Shown here: one piece after another, positions 17,497 to 27,548 of the stretch
Layout: each line of letters begins with the position of its first letter
Position numbering within the stretch: position 1 is the stretch's first letter
Assembly: GCF_046297875.1 (NCBI RefSeq)
Contig: NZ_JBKBHD010000001.1
Coordinates: 1,364,001 to 1,428,000 of the forward strand
DNA: 64,000 bases
Direction of reading: 5' to 3'
Source: Parvibaculum sp046297875
GTDB lineage: Bacteria; Pseudomonadota; Alphaproteobacteria; Parvibaculales; Parvibaculaceae
The notes under the pieces: model-generated
The model's input: the letters and a program-made list of their open reading frames with translations, nothing else
Told to the model about the DNA's origin: nothing
Databases searched by the model: none
Program-made: the position numbers and the translations under genes

Positions 17497-17921
17497 TCCG
17501 TTATGCGCTGATCTGCGAGCGGGACCATGAGTTCGATGGCTGGTTTGCCTCATCGGATGGCTTCGATGCGCAAGTAGCGGCGGGCGAAGTGCTGTGCCCG
17601 CATTGCGGCAGTCCGAATGTGACAAAAGCGTTGATGGCGCCGAACATCGCGAAGGGCATGGCGCGTGCCGGTGAGGCGCAGCCGCAGGCGGCGCTTGCCG
17701 AGAAGATGAGCATGATGATGCTCGCGCTTAAGAAGCATGTCGAAGAGAATTGCGACTATGTCGGCGATGCCTTTGCCGAGGAAGCGCGCCGCATCCATTA
17801 CGGCGAGACGGAGCATCGCGACATCTATGGCGAAGCGACGCCAGATGAGGCGCGGGAACTGATCGAGGAGGGCGTCGAGGTTGCGCCGTTGCCGGTCGTG
17901 CCGCCGCGAAACGCCAACTAG
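17493..17921 (+). CDS. DUF1178 family protein
   Basis: A 142-residue member of DUF1178, a family of unknown function widespread in proteobacteria. The N-terminus has the typical MIRYALICERDHEFDGWF followed by a CPHCGS knuckle, probably half of a metal site, and the later YVGDAFAEEARRIHYGE block is the family signature. It is translationally coupled to the nitrilase-like gene and its stop overlaps the converging ubiG stop by 4 bp. Confidence 0.9.
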   Translation: MIRYALICERDHEFDGWFASSDGFDAQVAAGEVLCPHCGSPNVTKALMAPNIAKGMARAGEAQPQAALAEKMSMMMLALKKHVEENCDYVGDAFAEEARRIHYGETEHRDIYGEATPDEARELIEEGVEVAPLPVVPPRNAN

Positions 17922-18688
17922 CGCGGCCTTTCGGCCAGCGCCATGTAGTTGACGTCGGTATCGGACGACAGCGACCAGTTGCCTGACAGCGGATTGTAGC
18001 TCACACCGCGCAGTTCCTTGAGCGACAGTCCGGCATCCGCAACACCCTTCGTCATTTCATCCGTCGTGATGAATTTCTTCCAGTCATGTGTGCCGCGCGG
18101 CAGCCAGCCGAGAATATATTCCGCGCCGACAATGGCAAAGGCATGGGCCTTCAGCGTCCGGTTCAGCGTGGCGATGAACATGAGGCCGCCCGGCTTCAGC
18201 ATCGACGCGCAATCCTTCAGGAAGCGCATGGGGTCTGCCACATGCTCAATGACTTCCATATTGAGAATGACATCGAAGGTCTCGCCGGCGGCTGCGAGGT
18301 CTTCGGCGGTGGTGCAGCGATAGTCGATCTCGAGGCCCTGCTCGGCGGCATGGACCGAGGCGGTGGCAATATTCTTCTCGGAGGCATCGGCGCTCACCAT
18401 GGTGGCGCCAAGCCTTGCCATCGGCTCCGACAGCAGGCCGCCGCCGCAGCCTATATCGAGAAAGCGCAGGCCCTCAAAGGGCCGGGGCGTCTTCGAATCG
18501 AGGCCGAAATGACGGCAGGCCTCGGCGCGGATATAGGCGAGACGGGTCGGGTTGAACTTGTGCAGCGGCCGGAACTTTCCGTTCGGATCCCACCATTCGG
18601 CGGCCATGGCGGAAAATCGGGCGATCTCGCCCGGGTCGATGCTGCTGAAAGCTCCGCTTTCCGTCATCTTGCCTGTCGTGCTGGCCAT
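17918..18688 (-). CDS. ubiG: Ubiquinone biosynthesis O-methyltransferase
   Basis: A 256-residue class I SAM methyltransferase. DPGEIARFSAMAAEWWDPNG is the recognised UbiG start, motif I is LDIGCGGGLLSEPMARLG, and EVIEHVADP and MFIATLNRT follow. UbiG performs both O-methylations of ubiquinone synthesis at the inner membrane. ATG 18688 was chosen because the conserved sequence begins about 15 residues later; the longer open frame upstream is Pro/Gly-rich and unlike the family. It is divergent from lysC, a common alphaproteobacterial arrangement. Confidence 0.95.
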   Translation of the reverse strand: MASTTGKMTESGAFSSIDPGEIARFSAMAAEWWDPNGKFRPLHKFNPTRLAYIRAEACRHFGLDSKTPRPFEGLRFLDIGCGGGLLSEPMARLGATMVSADASEKNIATASVHAAEQGLEIDYRCTTAEDLAAAGETFDVILNMEVIEHVADPMRFLKDCASMLKPGGLMFIATLNRTLKAHAFAIVGAEYILGWLPRGTHDWKKFITTDEMTKGVADAGLSLKELRGVSYNPLSGNWSLSSDTDVNYMALAERPR

Positions 18689-18894
18689 AATGCGAGGGTT
18701 TCCCTGCGTTCCGGAGGGTTTTGGCGGTATTTCCGCCGGTTGCGGCCCTGCCTTCGGGCCTGTATGTATGGCCGCGCCCGGCGGCGCGGGTCCATCCGTC
18801 ATCCGGTCATGATATAGGGCGCCCGGCCCGGTCTGGTCCAGCGCGCCGGTTTGCGAGGCTTTGTGCCCGGCAACGGGAAGAGTGGGATTTTGCG

Positions 18895-20154
18895 ATGGCC
18901 AGGCTGGTCATGAAATTCGGCGGCACGTCGGTTGCGGATGTCGAGCGCATCCGCAATGTGGCGCAACATGTGAAGCGTGAAGTTGATGCGGGCCATGAGG
19001 TCGCGGTCGTGGTATCGGCGATGGCCGGTACGACGAACCAGCTCGTTGCCTGGGCCCGCGAGACGGCGCCGCTCCATGATGCGCGCGAATATGACACGAT
19101 TGTTGCGAGCGGCGAGCAGGTCACGATCGCTCTGCTTGCGATCGAGCTGCAGCGCATCGGCATTCCGGCGCGGTCATGGCTCGGCTGGCAGGTGCCGATC
19201 CGCACCGACAGCGCGCATGGCGCGGCCCGCATCCAGGAGATCGACGGCAGCGAGATCATCCGCCGGATGGGCGAGGGCCAGGTTGCCGTCATCGCCGGTT
19301 TCCAAGGCATCGGGCCCGACAACAGAATCACGACGCTTGGCCGCGGCGGCTCGGATACGAGCGCGGTGGCCGTTGCGGCCGGCCTCAAGGCCGATCTCTG
19401 CGACATCTACACCGATGTCGACGGCGTCTACACCACGGATCCGCGCATCGTCTCCAAGGCCCGCAAGCTTGACAAGATCAGCTACGAGGAGATGCTTGAG
19501 ATGGCTTCTCTGGGCGCCAAGGTGCTCCAGACGCGATCCGTCGAACTTGCCATGGTGCATCGTGTGCGGCTCCAGGTCCGCTCCAGTTTCGATGCGCCCG
19601 ATGCGCCGCATATGGCCTATGGTGCGGGCGGCAACGGGCCGGGTACTCTTGTTTGCGACGAGGATGAAATCGTGGAACAGCAGGTCGTGAGCGGCATCGC
19701 CTATTCGAAGGACGAAGCCAAGGTGACGCTTGTCAGGGTGGAGGACAAGCCGGGCGTGGCGGCGCGCATCTTCGGTCCGCTTGCCGACAATTCCATCAAT
19801 GTCGACATGATCATCCAGAACGTGTCCGACGACGGCAAGAGCACGGACATGACCTTCACCGTGCCGCAGGCCGAACTCGCCCGCGCCGAAGACGTGATCC
19901 GCAAGGCGCAGGCGGAAATCGGCTGCAAGGAAGTGAAGACGGATATCAATGTGGTGAAGGTATCGGTCATCGGCATCGGCATGCGCAGCCATGCGGGCGT
20001 GGCGCAGACCATGTTCAAGACGCTGGCCGAAAAGGGCATCAATATCCTTGCGATCACCACGTCGGAGATCAAGGTCAGTGTGCTGATCTCGTCGGAATAC
20101 ACCGAACTGGCCGTGCGCGCCTTGCACACGGCCTACGGCCTCGACGCCGAATAA
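18895..20154 (+). CDS. lysC: Aspartate kinase
   Basis: A 419-residue aspartokinase. The kinase domain starts MARLVMKFGGTSVADVERIR and contains GRGGSDTSAVAVAAGL and TDVDGVYTTDPR; two C-terminal ACT domains (KPGVAARIFGPLADNSINVD and SHAGVAQTMFKTLAEKGIN) bind the feedback effectors lysine and/or threonine. It catalyses the first step of the Asp-family amino acid pathway. ATG 18895 lies at the conserved N-terminus. It is followed 57 bp later by ptsP, an order familiar from alphaproteobacteria. Confidence 0.97.
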   Translation: MARLVMKFGGTSVADVERIRNVAQHVKREVDAGHEVAVVVSAMAGTTNQLVAWARETAPLHDAREYDTIVASGEQVTIALLAIELQRIGIPARSWLGWQVPIRTDSAHGAARIQEIDGSEIIRRMGEGQVAVIAGFQGIGPDNRITTLGRGGSDTSAVAVAAGLKADLCDIYTDVDGVYTTDPRIVSKARKLDKISYEEMLEMASLGAKVLQTRSVELAMVHRVRLQVRSSFDAPDAPHMAYGAGGNGPGTLVCDEDEIVEQQVVSGIAYSKDEAKVTLVRVEDKPGVAARIFGPLADNSINVDMIIQNVSDDGKSTDMTFTVPQAELARAEDVIRKAQAEIGCKEVKTDINVVKVSVIGIGMRSHAGVAQTMFKTLAEKGINILAITTSEIKVSVLISSEYTELAVRALHTAYGLDAE

Positions 20155-20211
20155 CGGGGGCAATGTGACGCGCGCCTTTTCGACATTCCGCAGCAAACGG
20201 GATCGAAGCTG

Positions 20212-22479
20212 ATGGCGGGCTCCGTCGGTGGTCCGCGCATTCTGCTGCGTCGGCTGCGCGAGGTCATGGCGGAGCCGGAAAGTGCGCAGAAGAGGCTCGA
20301 CAAGATTGTCGTGCTGATCGCCGCCAATATGGTGGCGGAAGTCTGTTCCGTCTATCTGATGAATGGTGCGCGGGAACTTGAGCTTTCGGCCACCGAAGGT
20401 CTGAAGCCCTCTGCGGTTCATGCCACCCGGCTCAGGGTCGGCGAGGGTCTCGTCGGCGACATCGCAGCCCATGCGCGCCCGCTCAATCTTGCCGATGCGC
20501 AGTCGCATCCGGGCTTTGCCTACAGGCCGGAAACGGGCGAAGAAATCTACAAGTCGCTGATGGGCGTTCCAATTCTCAGAAGCGGCAAGGTCGTAGGCGT
20601 GCTCGTCGTGCAGAACCGCACGAAGCGTCACTATACGGAGGAAGAAGTCGAGGCGCTGCAGACGGTTGCGATGGTACTTGCCGAAGTCGTTGCAGCGGCG
20701 GACCTGATCACCGCCGAGCCGGACGATGCGGGCTTCAGGCAGCCGCGATCATATCATATTCCCGGTGCGTCCTTCGCCGAAGGCATCGCGCTCGGTCATG
20801 CGGTGCTGCACGAGCCCCGCGTCCATGTGACGAAACTTATCGCGGAAGATACCGAGCTTGAGCTGAAGCGGCTTGAGCAAGCGGTCTATGCGCTGCGTGG
20901 TTCGATCGACGACATGCTGGAAACGGAAGACCTCAGCCATGCGGGCGAGCACCGTGAGGTGCTGCAGGCCTATCGCATGTTTGCGAATGATCGTGGCTGG
21001 CTGCAGCGGATGCTCGAGGCCGTCAATACGGGCCTTACCGCCGAGGCGGCGGTCGAGCGCGTCCAGAACGATACGCGCGCGCGGCTGCAGCGTGCAGCCG
21101 ATCCCTATATCCGCGACCGGCTGCATGATTTCGACGATCTGGCGAACCGGCTGCTGCGCCAGCTGACCGGGGTCACGCTCGCATCCCTTTCCGCGAACCT
21201 GCCGAACGATGCGATCATCATCGCCCGCAACATGGGTCCGGCCGAGCTGCTTGACTATGACAAGGACCGGCTTCGCGGCCTCGTGCTGGAGGAAGGTGCG
21301 CCCAATGCGCATGTCTCCATCGTGGCGCGGGCTTTCGGTATCGCGACGGTCGGTCGCGCGGAGGATATTCTCCAGCATGTCGAGCCGGGCGACGCCATCA
21401 TCGTCGACGGCGATACGGGCGAGGTCTATCTCCGCCCCTCGCAGGAAGTCATCGCCTCCTATTCGGAGAAGGCCCGCTTCCGCGCGCGCAAGCAGGAACA
21501 GTACAAGGCGATCCGCGGCGAGCCCGCAATCACGCTCGATGGCGAGAAGGTCGCGCTTTATGTGAATGCCGGGTTGCAGGTCGATCTGCCGCATCTCGAT
21601 GAAGCGGGGGCGGAAGGCATCGGACTTTTCCGCACCGAGCTTCAGTTCATGATCGCATCGACGCTGCCTTCGCTGCGCGACCAGATCGAGCTTTATCGCG
21701 CCGTGCTCGATGAAGCGGGCGACAAGCCGGCCGTGTTCCGCACGCTCGATATCGGCGGCGACAAGATGCTGCCCTACATGAATCTGGCGGCGTTCAAGGA
21801 GGAAAACCCGGCGCTTGGCTGGCGGGCGATCCGCATCAGCCTCGACCGGCCGGCGCTGCTGCGTCACCAGATCCGTGCGCTGCTGACGGCCGCGGCCGGC
21901 CGCTCACTGCGGATCATGTTTCCGATGGTTGCCGAAATCGCCGAGTTCCGGCGCGCGAAGGCGCTGGTCGAAAAGGAGATCGCGCGGCTCGAGAAGTTCG
22001 GCAAGGAGAAGCCGGCTTTGCTCGAGGTGGGCACCATGCTCGAGGTGCCGTCGCTGGTCTGGCAGCTCGACACCCTGTTGCCGGAGGTCGATTTCGTATC
22101 CATCGGATCGAACGACCTGCTGCAGTTTCTGTTTGCAAGCGACCGCGGCAATCCGCGCGTCGCCACGCGCTATGACTTCCTGAGCCCGATTGTGCTGAGT
22201 TTCATCCGCCATATCGTCAGGACCTGCCGGGCGCATGGCACGCCGCTCACGCTATGCGGCGAAATGTCGGGCAAGCCTCTTGAGGCCATGGCGCTTGTCG
22301 GGCTTGGGCTGCGGCGTATCTCCATGTCCCCCGCCGCAATCGGACCGGTCAAGATGATGGTCCGGTCGCTCGATACGGCAAAACTGGCGGCCTTCATGGA
22401 CGGGCTCTATGACTTGCCGGACCGGAGCGTCAGGGAGCAGCTTGCAGCCTATGCCGAGGAAAACGGCATCGCCATCTAG
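20212..22479 (+). CDS. ptsP: Phosphoenolpyruvate-protein phosphotransferase of the nitrogen PTS (EI-Ntr)
   Basis: A 755-residue enzyme I paralogue. A GAF domain occupies about residues 5-160 (GLKPSAVHATRLRVGEGLVG) and is followed by the EI N-terminal, phosphohistidine (GAPNAHVSIVARAF, His367) and PEP-binding TIM-barrel domains (RTLDIGGDKMLPYM, SIGSNDLLQFLFASDR, CGEMSGKP). EI-Ntr passes phosphate from PEP to NPr and EIIA-Ntr and senses nitrogen status; in alphaproteobacteria its GAF domain binds glutamine. The other Ntr components are not in this window. Confidence 0.95.
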   Translation: MAGSVGGPRILLRRLREVMAEPESAQKRLDKIVVLIAANMVAEVCSVYLMNGARELELSATEGLKPSAVHATRLRVGEGLVGDIAAHARPLNLADAQSHPGFAYRPETGEEIYKSLMGVPILRSGKVVGVLVVQNRTKRHYTEEEVEALQTVAMVLAEVVAAADLITAEPDDAGFRQPRSYHIPGASFAEGIALGHAVLHEPRVHVTKLIAEDTELELKRLEQAVYALRGSIDDMLETEDLSHAGEHREVLQAYRMFANDRGWLQRMLEAVNTGLTAEAAVERVQNDTRARLQRAADPYIRDRLHDFDDLANRLLRQLTGVTLASLSANLPNDAIIIARNMGPAELLDYDKDRLRGLVLEEGAPNAHVSIVARAFGIATVGRAEDILQHVEPGDAIIVDGDTGEVYLRPSQEVIASYSEKARFRARKQEQYKAIRGEPAITLDGEKVALYVNAGLQVDLPHLDEAGAEGIGLFRTELQFMIASTLPSLRDQIELYRAVLDEAGDKPAVFRTLDIGGDKMLPYMNLAAFKEENPALGWRAIRISLDRPALLRHQIRALLTAAAGRSLRIMFPMVAEIAEFRRAKALVEKEIARLEKFGKEKPALLEVGTMLEVPSLVWQLDTLLPEVDFVSIGSNDLLQFLFASDRGNPRVATRYDFLSPIVLSFIRHIVRTCRAHGTPLTLCGEMSGKPLEAMALVGLGLRRISMSPAAIGPVKMMVRSLDTAKLAAFMDGLYDLPDRSVREQLAAYAEENGIAI

Positions 22480-22734
22480 GCCGGGTTTGGTCCAATCCGC
22501 ACCCAACTGTTTGCCGAAAGCGGAAAAGGTCCCCCGTTTCATGGGGTTGGGCGAATCTCCGGTTGCGATTTGTCAATAGATTTGTTCTATTCTCTGCTAT
22601 CGGTTGCATCTGGGCATAAACGAAAGACTGTCCTGCGGGGGCATGGCGGTCGCATATCGAAACGCTCATGGCAATCCATAGGCCACGCGCCTCGGTCGGA
22701 TTGAGATGGCTCAACTCGGGAAGAGCCCAGATAG

Positions 22735-23871
22735 ATGAACAAGATCACCATGCTTCCGACTGGGGATAACGGGTCAGAACCCCGGCGGCGGTTGCATCTT
22801 CGCGACATCACCAACGAAGTTCCTGTCGAGGCGGAGTGCGTCGGCGCGGATTTGCGTGCCGCGCGTCTGCGCCGTGGCGAGGATATTCGCAGCATTGCCC
22901 AGTCGCTCCGTATCCGGCGCGATCAACTCGAAGCCCTCGAGGAGAGCCGCTACGACGCGCTCCCGGCCAGGGCCTATGCGATCGGCTTCGTCCGGTCCTA
23001 TTCGGAATATCTCGGGCTGGACAGCCGCCATGTCGTCGAGCGCTACAAGGCCGAGCTTGACCGCAATGAGGCCGAAGCGGCCGATATTCACTTTCCCGAC
23101 GGTCCTCGCGAAGAGCGCCGCTTGCCGCGCGGCACCGCGCTGATCGTGGCGCTTGTCGTGGCATCGGGCGCCTATGGCGGATGGCTGCTTACCAAATCGA
23201 CCGATGAAATGATCTCGGCCCGTGTGGCCGGGACGGCGCCGCAGGCTTCCCCTGCTGAAGCCGCTGCCGCCATTCCGCCCAGCCTTCGTGCCGGGCGCGG
23301 GGACAGTGCATCCGCGGCGACGCCGCGCGAAGGCATGGTGCCGACGGCCAGGGGTGCCGTATCGCCCGGCGCGCTCGTTGCGCCCGGCGCCATTTATGAA
23401 GCCTCTCCTGCCGCTGCGGTGGAGGGCGAAGCCGGCGATATGCCGGCTGCCGCCAGTGCGGCGGCCGCCGAAGAGCAGATGGCGGAACTGCCGCCCCTGC
23501 CGGAAGGCACACCCTATGGCGCGGAAAATGTCGATGGGCGGGTTGTCGTGCGCGCCCGCCGCGACGGCGCCTGGATGCGTGTCGAGGATGGCGAAGGCCG
23601 GGTTCTCATCGAGCAGACCCTCAATGCCGGCGACAGCTATCGCGCGCCGCGCGCGCCCGGCGTGATCCTTGTCGCGCGCGATGCAAGCGCCTTCGAAATC
23701 ATGGTCGATGGCACATCTCTCGGCCTTGCCGGTCCGCCGACCCTTGTCCTGACCGGCAAGTCGCTGGAACCCGATGCCCTGCTTGCCGCCGCGCCGCAAC
23801 GGAATCTGCCGGAAGACGGTGCGGAAGCCTTGTTGGAGCCTGCGGAACCGGCTCAGACAGCCGTTCAATAG
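22735..23871 (+). CDS. RodZ-like HTH membrane protein with DUF4115 domain
   Basis: A 378-residue protein with a cytoplasmic helix-turn-helix (HTH_25) at about residues 38-105 (LRAARLRRGEDIRSIAQSLRIRRDQL), one transmembrane segment at about 133-150 (ALIVALVVASGAYGGWLL), a long Ala/Pro-rich linker and a C-terminal DUF4115 beta domain (RARRDGAWMRVEDGEGRVL). RodZ links MreB to the elongasome, and alphaproteobacterial proteins with this layout are its counterparts. It sits 132 bp upstream of ispG, a position where RodZ-like genes are often seen. Confidence 0.85.
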   Translation: MNKITMLPTGDNGSEPRRRLHLRDITNEVPVEAECVGADLRAARLRRGEDIRSIAQSLRIRRDQLEALEESRYDALPARAYAIGFVRSYSEYLGLDSRHVVERYKAELDRNEAEAADIHFPDGPREERRLPRGTALIVALVVASGAYGGWLLTKSTDEMISARVAGTAPQASPAEAAAAIPPSLRAGRGDSASAATPREGMVPTARGAVSPGALVAPGAIYEASPAAAVEGEAGDMPAAASAAAAEEQMAELPPLPEGTPYGAENVDGRVVVRARRDGAWMRVEDGEGRVLIEQTLNAGDSYRAPRAPGVILVARDASAFEIMVDGTSLGLAGPPTLVLTGKSLEPDALLAAAPQRNLPEDGAEALLEPAEPAQTAVQ

Positions 23872-24002
23872 GCCCGCTCGCGGCATCGGCATATTTCTGC
23901 TAATAGGAACCGCCATTGTGCGGCCTCAGGGCCCCGATGGGCGGTTATTCGACCGGTCATGGCAGACGAGAGGCGCGGCGATGCGTTCACGCCGCGACAG
24001 AA

Positions 24003-25148
24003 ATGAGCATCAGACCCTGGCGCGACATCGACCGCAGGAAAAGCCGGCAGATCCGCGTGGGATCGGTGCTGGTGGGTGGCGATGCGCCGATTTCCGTCCA
24101 GACCATGACGAATACGCTGACCTCCGATGCGAAGGCGACGATCGATCAGATCCGCCGGATCGAAGAGGCGGGCTGCGACATCGTCCGCGTGTCCTGCCCC
24201 GATGAGGAGTCGACCGCGGCGCTCGGCGAGATCGTGCGTGCGACGAAGCTGCCGATCGTTGCCGACATCCATTTTCACTACAAGCGCGCCATCGAGGCGG
24301 CGGAGGCGGGCGCGGCCTGCCTTCGCATCAATCCGGGCAATATCGGTTCCGAAGCGCGTGTGCGCGAGGTGGTGCAGGCGGCAAAGGATCACGGCTGCTC
24401 CATGCGGATCGGCGTCAATGCCGGGTCACTCGAGCGCGATTTGCTCGAGAAATATGGCGAGCCCTGCCCGGAGGCGATGGTCGAAAGTGCGCTCGACCAT
24501 GCACGTATCCTGCAGGACCACGATTTCCACGAATTCAAGATCAGCGTGAAGGCGTCCGATCCCTTCCTCACTGTCGCTGCCTATCAGCAGCTTGCCGAGG
24601 CGATCGACTGTCCGCTTCATATCGGCGTGACGGAAGCCGGCGGCCTGATGACGGGCACGGTCAAGTCCTCCATCGGCCTCGGCATGCTGCTCTGGGGCGG
24701 CATTGGCGACACGATCCGCGTTTCACTTTCCGCCGATCCCGTCGAAGAGGTGAAGGTCGGTTTCGACATTCTGAAATCGCTCAATCTGCGCCATCGCGGC
24801 GTCACCATCATTTCCTGCCCGTCCTGCGCGCGTCAGGGCTTCGATGTGATCGGCACGGTGAAGGTGCTGGAAGAGCGTCTTGCACATATCGCCACGCCGA
24901 TGACGCTGTCGGTAATCGGCTGCGTCGTCAACGGGCCGGGCGAGGCGGAGCAGACAGACATCGGCTTCACCGGCGGCGGCGCCGGCTCCGGCATGGTCTA
25001 TCTCGCGGGGCTCAGCGACCACAAGATCAGGAACGAGGAGATCGTCGATCACCTCGTCGATCTCGTCGAGGCGAAAGCGAAGGAAATCGAGGCCGCGCAG
25101 GCGGCGGATGAAGCTGCCGCGGAGCCGCGCGCGCTTGCGGGCGATTAG
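24003..25148 (+). CDS. ispG: 4-hydroxy-3-methylbut-2-enyl-diphosphate synthase
   Basis: A 381-residue IspG (GcpE), which reductively converts MEcPP to HMBPP in the non-mevalonate isoprenoid pathway using a [4Fe-4S] cluster. The sequence has VGGDAPISVQTMTNT, LRINPGNIG, the cluster region ISCPSCARQGFDV and CVVNGPGEAEQTDIG. ATG 24003 was selected because MSIRPWRDIDRRKSRQIRVG is the expected start. The C-terminal tail is Ala/Glu-rich and variable. Confidence 0.97.
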   Translation: MSIRPWRDIDRRKSRQIRVGSVLVGGDAPISVQTMTNTLTSDAKATIDQIRRIEEAGCDIVRVSCPDEESTAALGEIVRATKLPIVADIHFHYKRAIEAAEAGAACLRINPGNIGSEARVREVVQAAKDHGCSMRIGVNAGSLERDLLEKYGEPCPEAMVESALDHARILQDHDFHEFKISVKASDPFLTVAAYQQLAEAIDCPLHIGVTEAGGLMTGTVKSSIGLGMLLWGGIGDTIRVSLSADPVEEVKVGFDILKSLNLRHRGVTIISCPSCARQGFDVIGTVKVLEERLAHIATPMTLSVIGCVVNGPGEAEQTDIGFTGGGAGSGMVYLAGLSDHKIRNEEIVDHLVDLVEAKAKEIEAAQAADEAAAEPRALAGD

Positions 25149-25201
25149 CGAGGCGGCATTTTTCCGTTCCTCGTCACTTGTCGCTCGTTCAAGGCACTCT
25201 C

Positions 25202-26269
25202 ATGATTCCGCAAGAAAAACTGCACAGCGTTCTCGCCCGCTTCGAGGCGGTACAATCGGAAATGAATTCCGACGTGCCGCGAGAACGTTTCGTGCAGTTG
25301 TCGAAGGAATATGCCGAACTGTCGCCCGTCGCCGAGGCAATCGGGAAGCTCATGGCCGCCCAGCGCGAGCGTGAGGAGGCGGAGCAGATTCTGCGCGTCA
25401 AGGACATGGCCGATATGGCGCGGGCGGAGATCGGCCGTCTGGACGACGTTCTGCCGCAGCTTGAACGCGAGTTGCAGCTCATGCTGCTGCCCAAGGATGC
25501 GGCGGACGAACGAAACGTCATTCTCGAAGTGCGGGCGGGTACGGGCGGCGACGAGGCGGCGCTTTTCGCAGGCGACCTGTTCCGCATGTATGAAAGATAT
25601 GCCGCATCGCAGGGCTGGAAGGTCGAGCTGATTTCGGCTTCGGAAGGCGAAGTCGGCGGCTACAAGGAAATCATTGCCAGCATTTCCGGCGCGGGTGTTT
25701 ATGCGAAGCTCAAATTCGAATCCGGCGTGCATCGCGTGCAGCGCGTTCCCGTGACCGAAGGCGGCGGACGTATCCATACGTCTGCGGCGACAGTCGCCGT
25801 TCTGCCGGAAGCCGAGGAGGTCGATGTCGAGATCGAGGACAAGGATCTGAGGATCGATGTCTATCGGGCGAGCGGCGCAGGCGGACAGCATGTGAACAAG
25901 ACGGAAAGCGCGGTGCGCATCACGCATCTGCCGACCGGTATCGTTGTGGCGCAGCAGGATGAGAAATCGCAGCACAAGAACAAGGCGCGCGCGTTGCAGA
26001 TTCTTCGCGCCCGTATCTTCGATGCCGAGCGCGAGCGCCTCGACCGGGAGCGCGCGGCGAACAGAAAGGGCCAGGTCGGTTCCGGCGACCGGTCCGAGCG
26101 CATCCGCACCTATAATTTTCCGCAAGGGCGCGTTACCGATCACCGCATCAATCTGACGCTGCACAAGCTCGAGCAGGTGCTCGAGGGCGATGCCCTTGGC
26201 GAAATGATCGATGCCTTGATTGCCGAGGATCAGGCAGTCCGCCTTGCAGCGCTGGAAGGCGAATCGTGA
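25202..26269 (+). CDS. prfA: Peptide chain release factor 1
   Basis: RF1, 355 residues, which terminates translation at UAA/UAG. The GGQ motif that reaches the peptidyl-transferase centre is present (GAGGQHVNKTESAVRI). The discriminator for RF1 lies in the preceding domain, and the C-terminal GDRSERIRTYNFPQGRVTDH is typical. ATG 25202 starts with MIPQEKLHSVLARFE, as in homologues. Its stop overlaps the GTG start of prmC, whose product methylates the GGQ glutamine, so the two are translationally coupled. Confidence 0.97.
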   Translation: MIPQEKLHSVLARFEAVQSEMNSDVPRERFVQLSKEYAELSPVAEAIGKLMAAQREREEAEQILRVKDMADMARAEIGRLDDVLPQLERELQLMLLPKDAADERNVILEVRAGTGGDEAALFAGDLFRMYERYAASQGWKVELISASEGEVGGYKEIIASISGAGVYAKLKFESGVHRVQRVPVTEGGGRIHTSAATVAVLPEAEEVDVEIEDKDLRIDVYRASGAGGQHVNKTESAVRITHLPTGIVVAQQDEKSQHKNKARALQILRARIFDAERERLDRERAANRKGQVGSGDRSERIRTYNFPQGRVTDHRINLTLHKLEQVLEGDALGEMIDALIAEDQAVRLAALEGES

Positions 26270-27123
26270 CGTTGACGACGCGCGACCACGCGATGCGGAT
26301 GCTGGGTGTCAGGTTGCGGGCGGCCGGCCTTGCCACGCCCGAGCTCGATGCGCGGCTTCTCGTGCAGGGCGTCACGGGGGCGAGCGACATCGAGATGGTG
26401 CGCGAGCCGGGTACACGGATGAGCGACGAGGAGGAAGCCCGTCTTGCTGCTTTCGAGCAGCGCAGGCTTGCGGGCGAGCCTGTGTCGCGCATTCTCGGTT
26501 TGCGCGAGTTCTGGGGCCTTCCCTTCGCCGTGTCGCCGGCAACGCTCGACCCGCGGCCGGACAGCGAGACGCTTGTCGAAACGGCACTCGCGCTGCTGCA
26601 CGAAACACCCGAGCCCCGCATTCTCGATCTCGGAACGGGCACGGGGTGCCTGCTGCTCTCGCTTCTGCATGAGCGCCGCGATGCGCAAGGCATGGGCGTG
26701 GATATTTCGGATGAGGCACTTGCCGTTACGGCTTCGAATGCGGCGCGGCTCGGTCTGTCTGACCGTGCCGGGTTTCATCAGGGGAGCTGGACGGACGGTA
26801 TTGAAGGACAGTTCGATCTGGTGATCTCGAACCCGCCCTATATCCGCCGCGCCGACATTGCGACCCTCGAAAGGGAGGTGCGCGAGCATGATCCGCTGCT
26901 TGCGCTCGATGGCGGTGAAGATGGTCTCGATGCCTATCGGGCGATTGCGGCGACCCTTCCGGACGTTTTGACGCAGTCCGGCCATGCGGTGATCGAGCTG
27001 GGTGCGGGGCAGGACCGGGAGGTCCGGCTTGTCTTCGAAACGGCGGGAATGGCGGTTATACGGATCGTGCCGGACCTTTCAGGCGTCCCTCGCGCGCTCG
27101 TTGCGGCGTTGCCACGGCGCTGA
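26266..27123 (+). CDS. prmC: Peptide chain release factor N5-glutamine methyltransferase
   Basis: A 285-residue PrmC (HemK). The N-terminal helical domain has ELDARLLVQGVTG, and the SAM-binding domain has ILDLGTGTGCLLLSLL and the active-site motif NPPY (VISNPPYIRR), which positions the Gln side chain of release factors. It starts with GTG inside a GTGA overlap with the prfA stop. Function, partner and gene arrangement all agree. Confidence 0.96.
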   Translation: MTLTTRDHAMRMLGVRLRAAGLATPELDARLLVQGVTGASDIEMVREPGTRMSDEEEARLAAFEQRRLAGEPVSRILGLREFWGLPFAVSPATLDPRPDSETLVETALALLHETPEPRILDLGTGTGCLLLSLLHERRDAQGMGVDISDEALAVTASNAARLGLSDRAGFHQGSWTDGIEGQFDLVISNPPYIRRADIATLEREVREHDPLLALDGGEDGLDAYRAIAATLPDVLTQSGHAVIELGAGQDREVRLVFETAGMAVIRIVPDLSGVPRALVAALPRR

Positions 27124-27548
27124 TTTTCCGGGTCCGGAAGGCGAGAAAACGGTTGGAATCGAAGCTTTCAGGGGCTAGCTTCAGGTCAGGGAAAACGAGC
27201 GGGTGAGTACGCCTCTCTTCTCGGACCCCGTCCTCCGACAATCAGGGACGACAGGCTGAAGCGGATTGCCGCTTTTCGGCCGGGTTCGAAAGGCGATGAA
27301 GGCGGCCCGCATTGAATGGGCCTTTATATGTATCGTAGCGCCGGGGCTGGGCCGCGCGATACAGGCCGGAACCTTCTTGGCATTCGAACTGGCCGCTCCT
27401 TGAGGGTGGCAAGTGTGTGCTGGGGAAGCCCGCATTGCGAGCGCGTCTTGGCGCATGCGCATGCCGGCGGGATGCCTTTTGTGGCATTCGCCATCCAGAA
27501 TTCTTTAGGCAAGACCCTGAGTTAACCAGTAGCGAGAAATCAAAGCAT
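27124..27548. other. 425-bp non-coding stretch between prmC and the DUF4167 gene
   Basis: I see no credible gene here; the short open frames lack family resemblance and the codon bias of neighbouring genes. The stretch holds the promoter and leader of the DUF4167 gene, whose ATG at 27549 follows an AT-richer segment (from about 27505). A poorly paired self-complementary patch near 27455-27475 (TTGGCGCATGCGCATGCCGG) is the only structure that I noticed. A small RNA or long leader is possible but unsupported. Confidence 0.4.
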
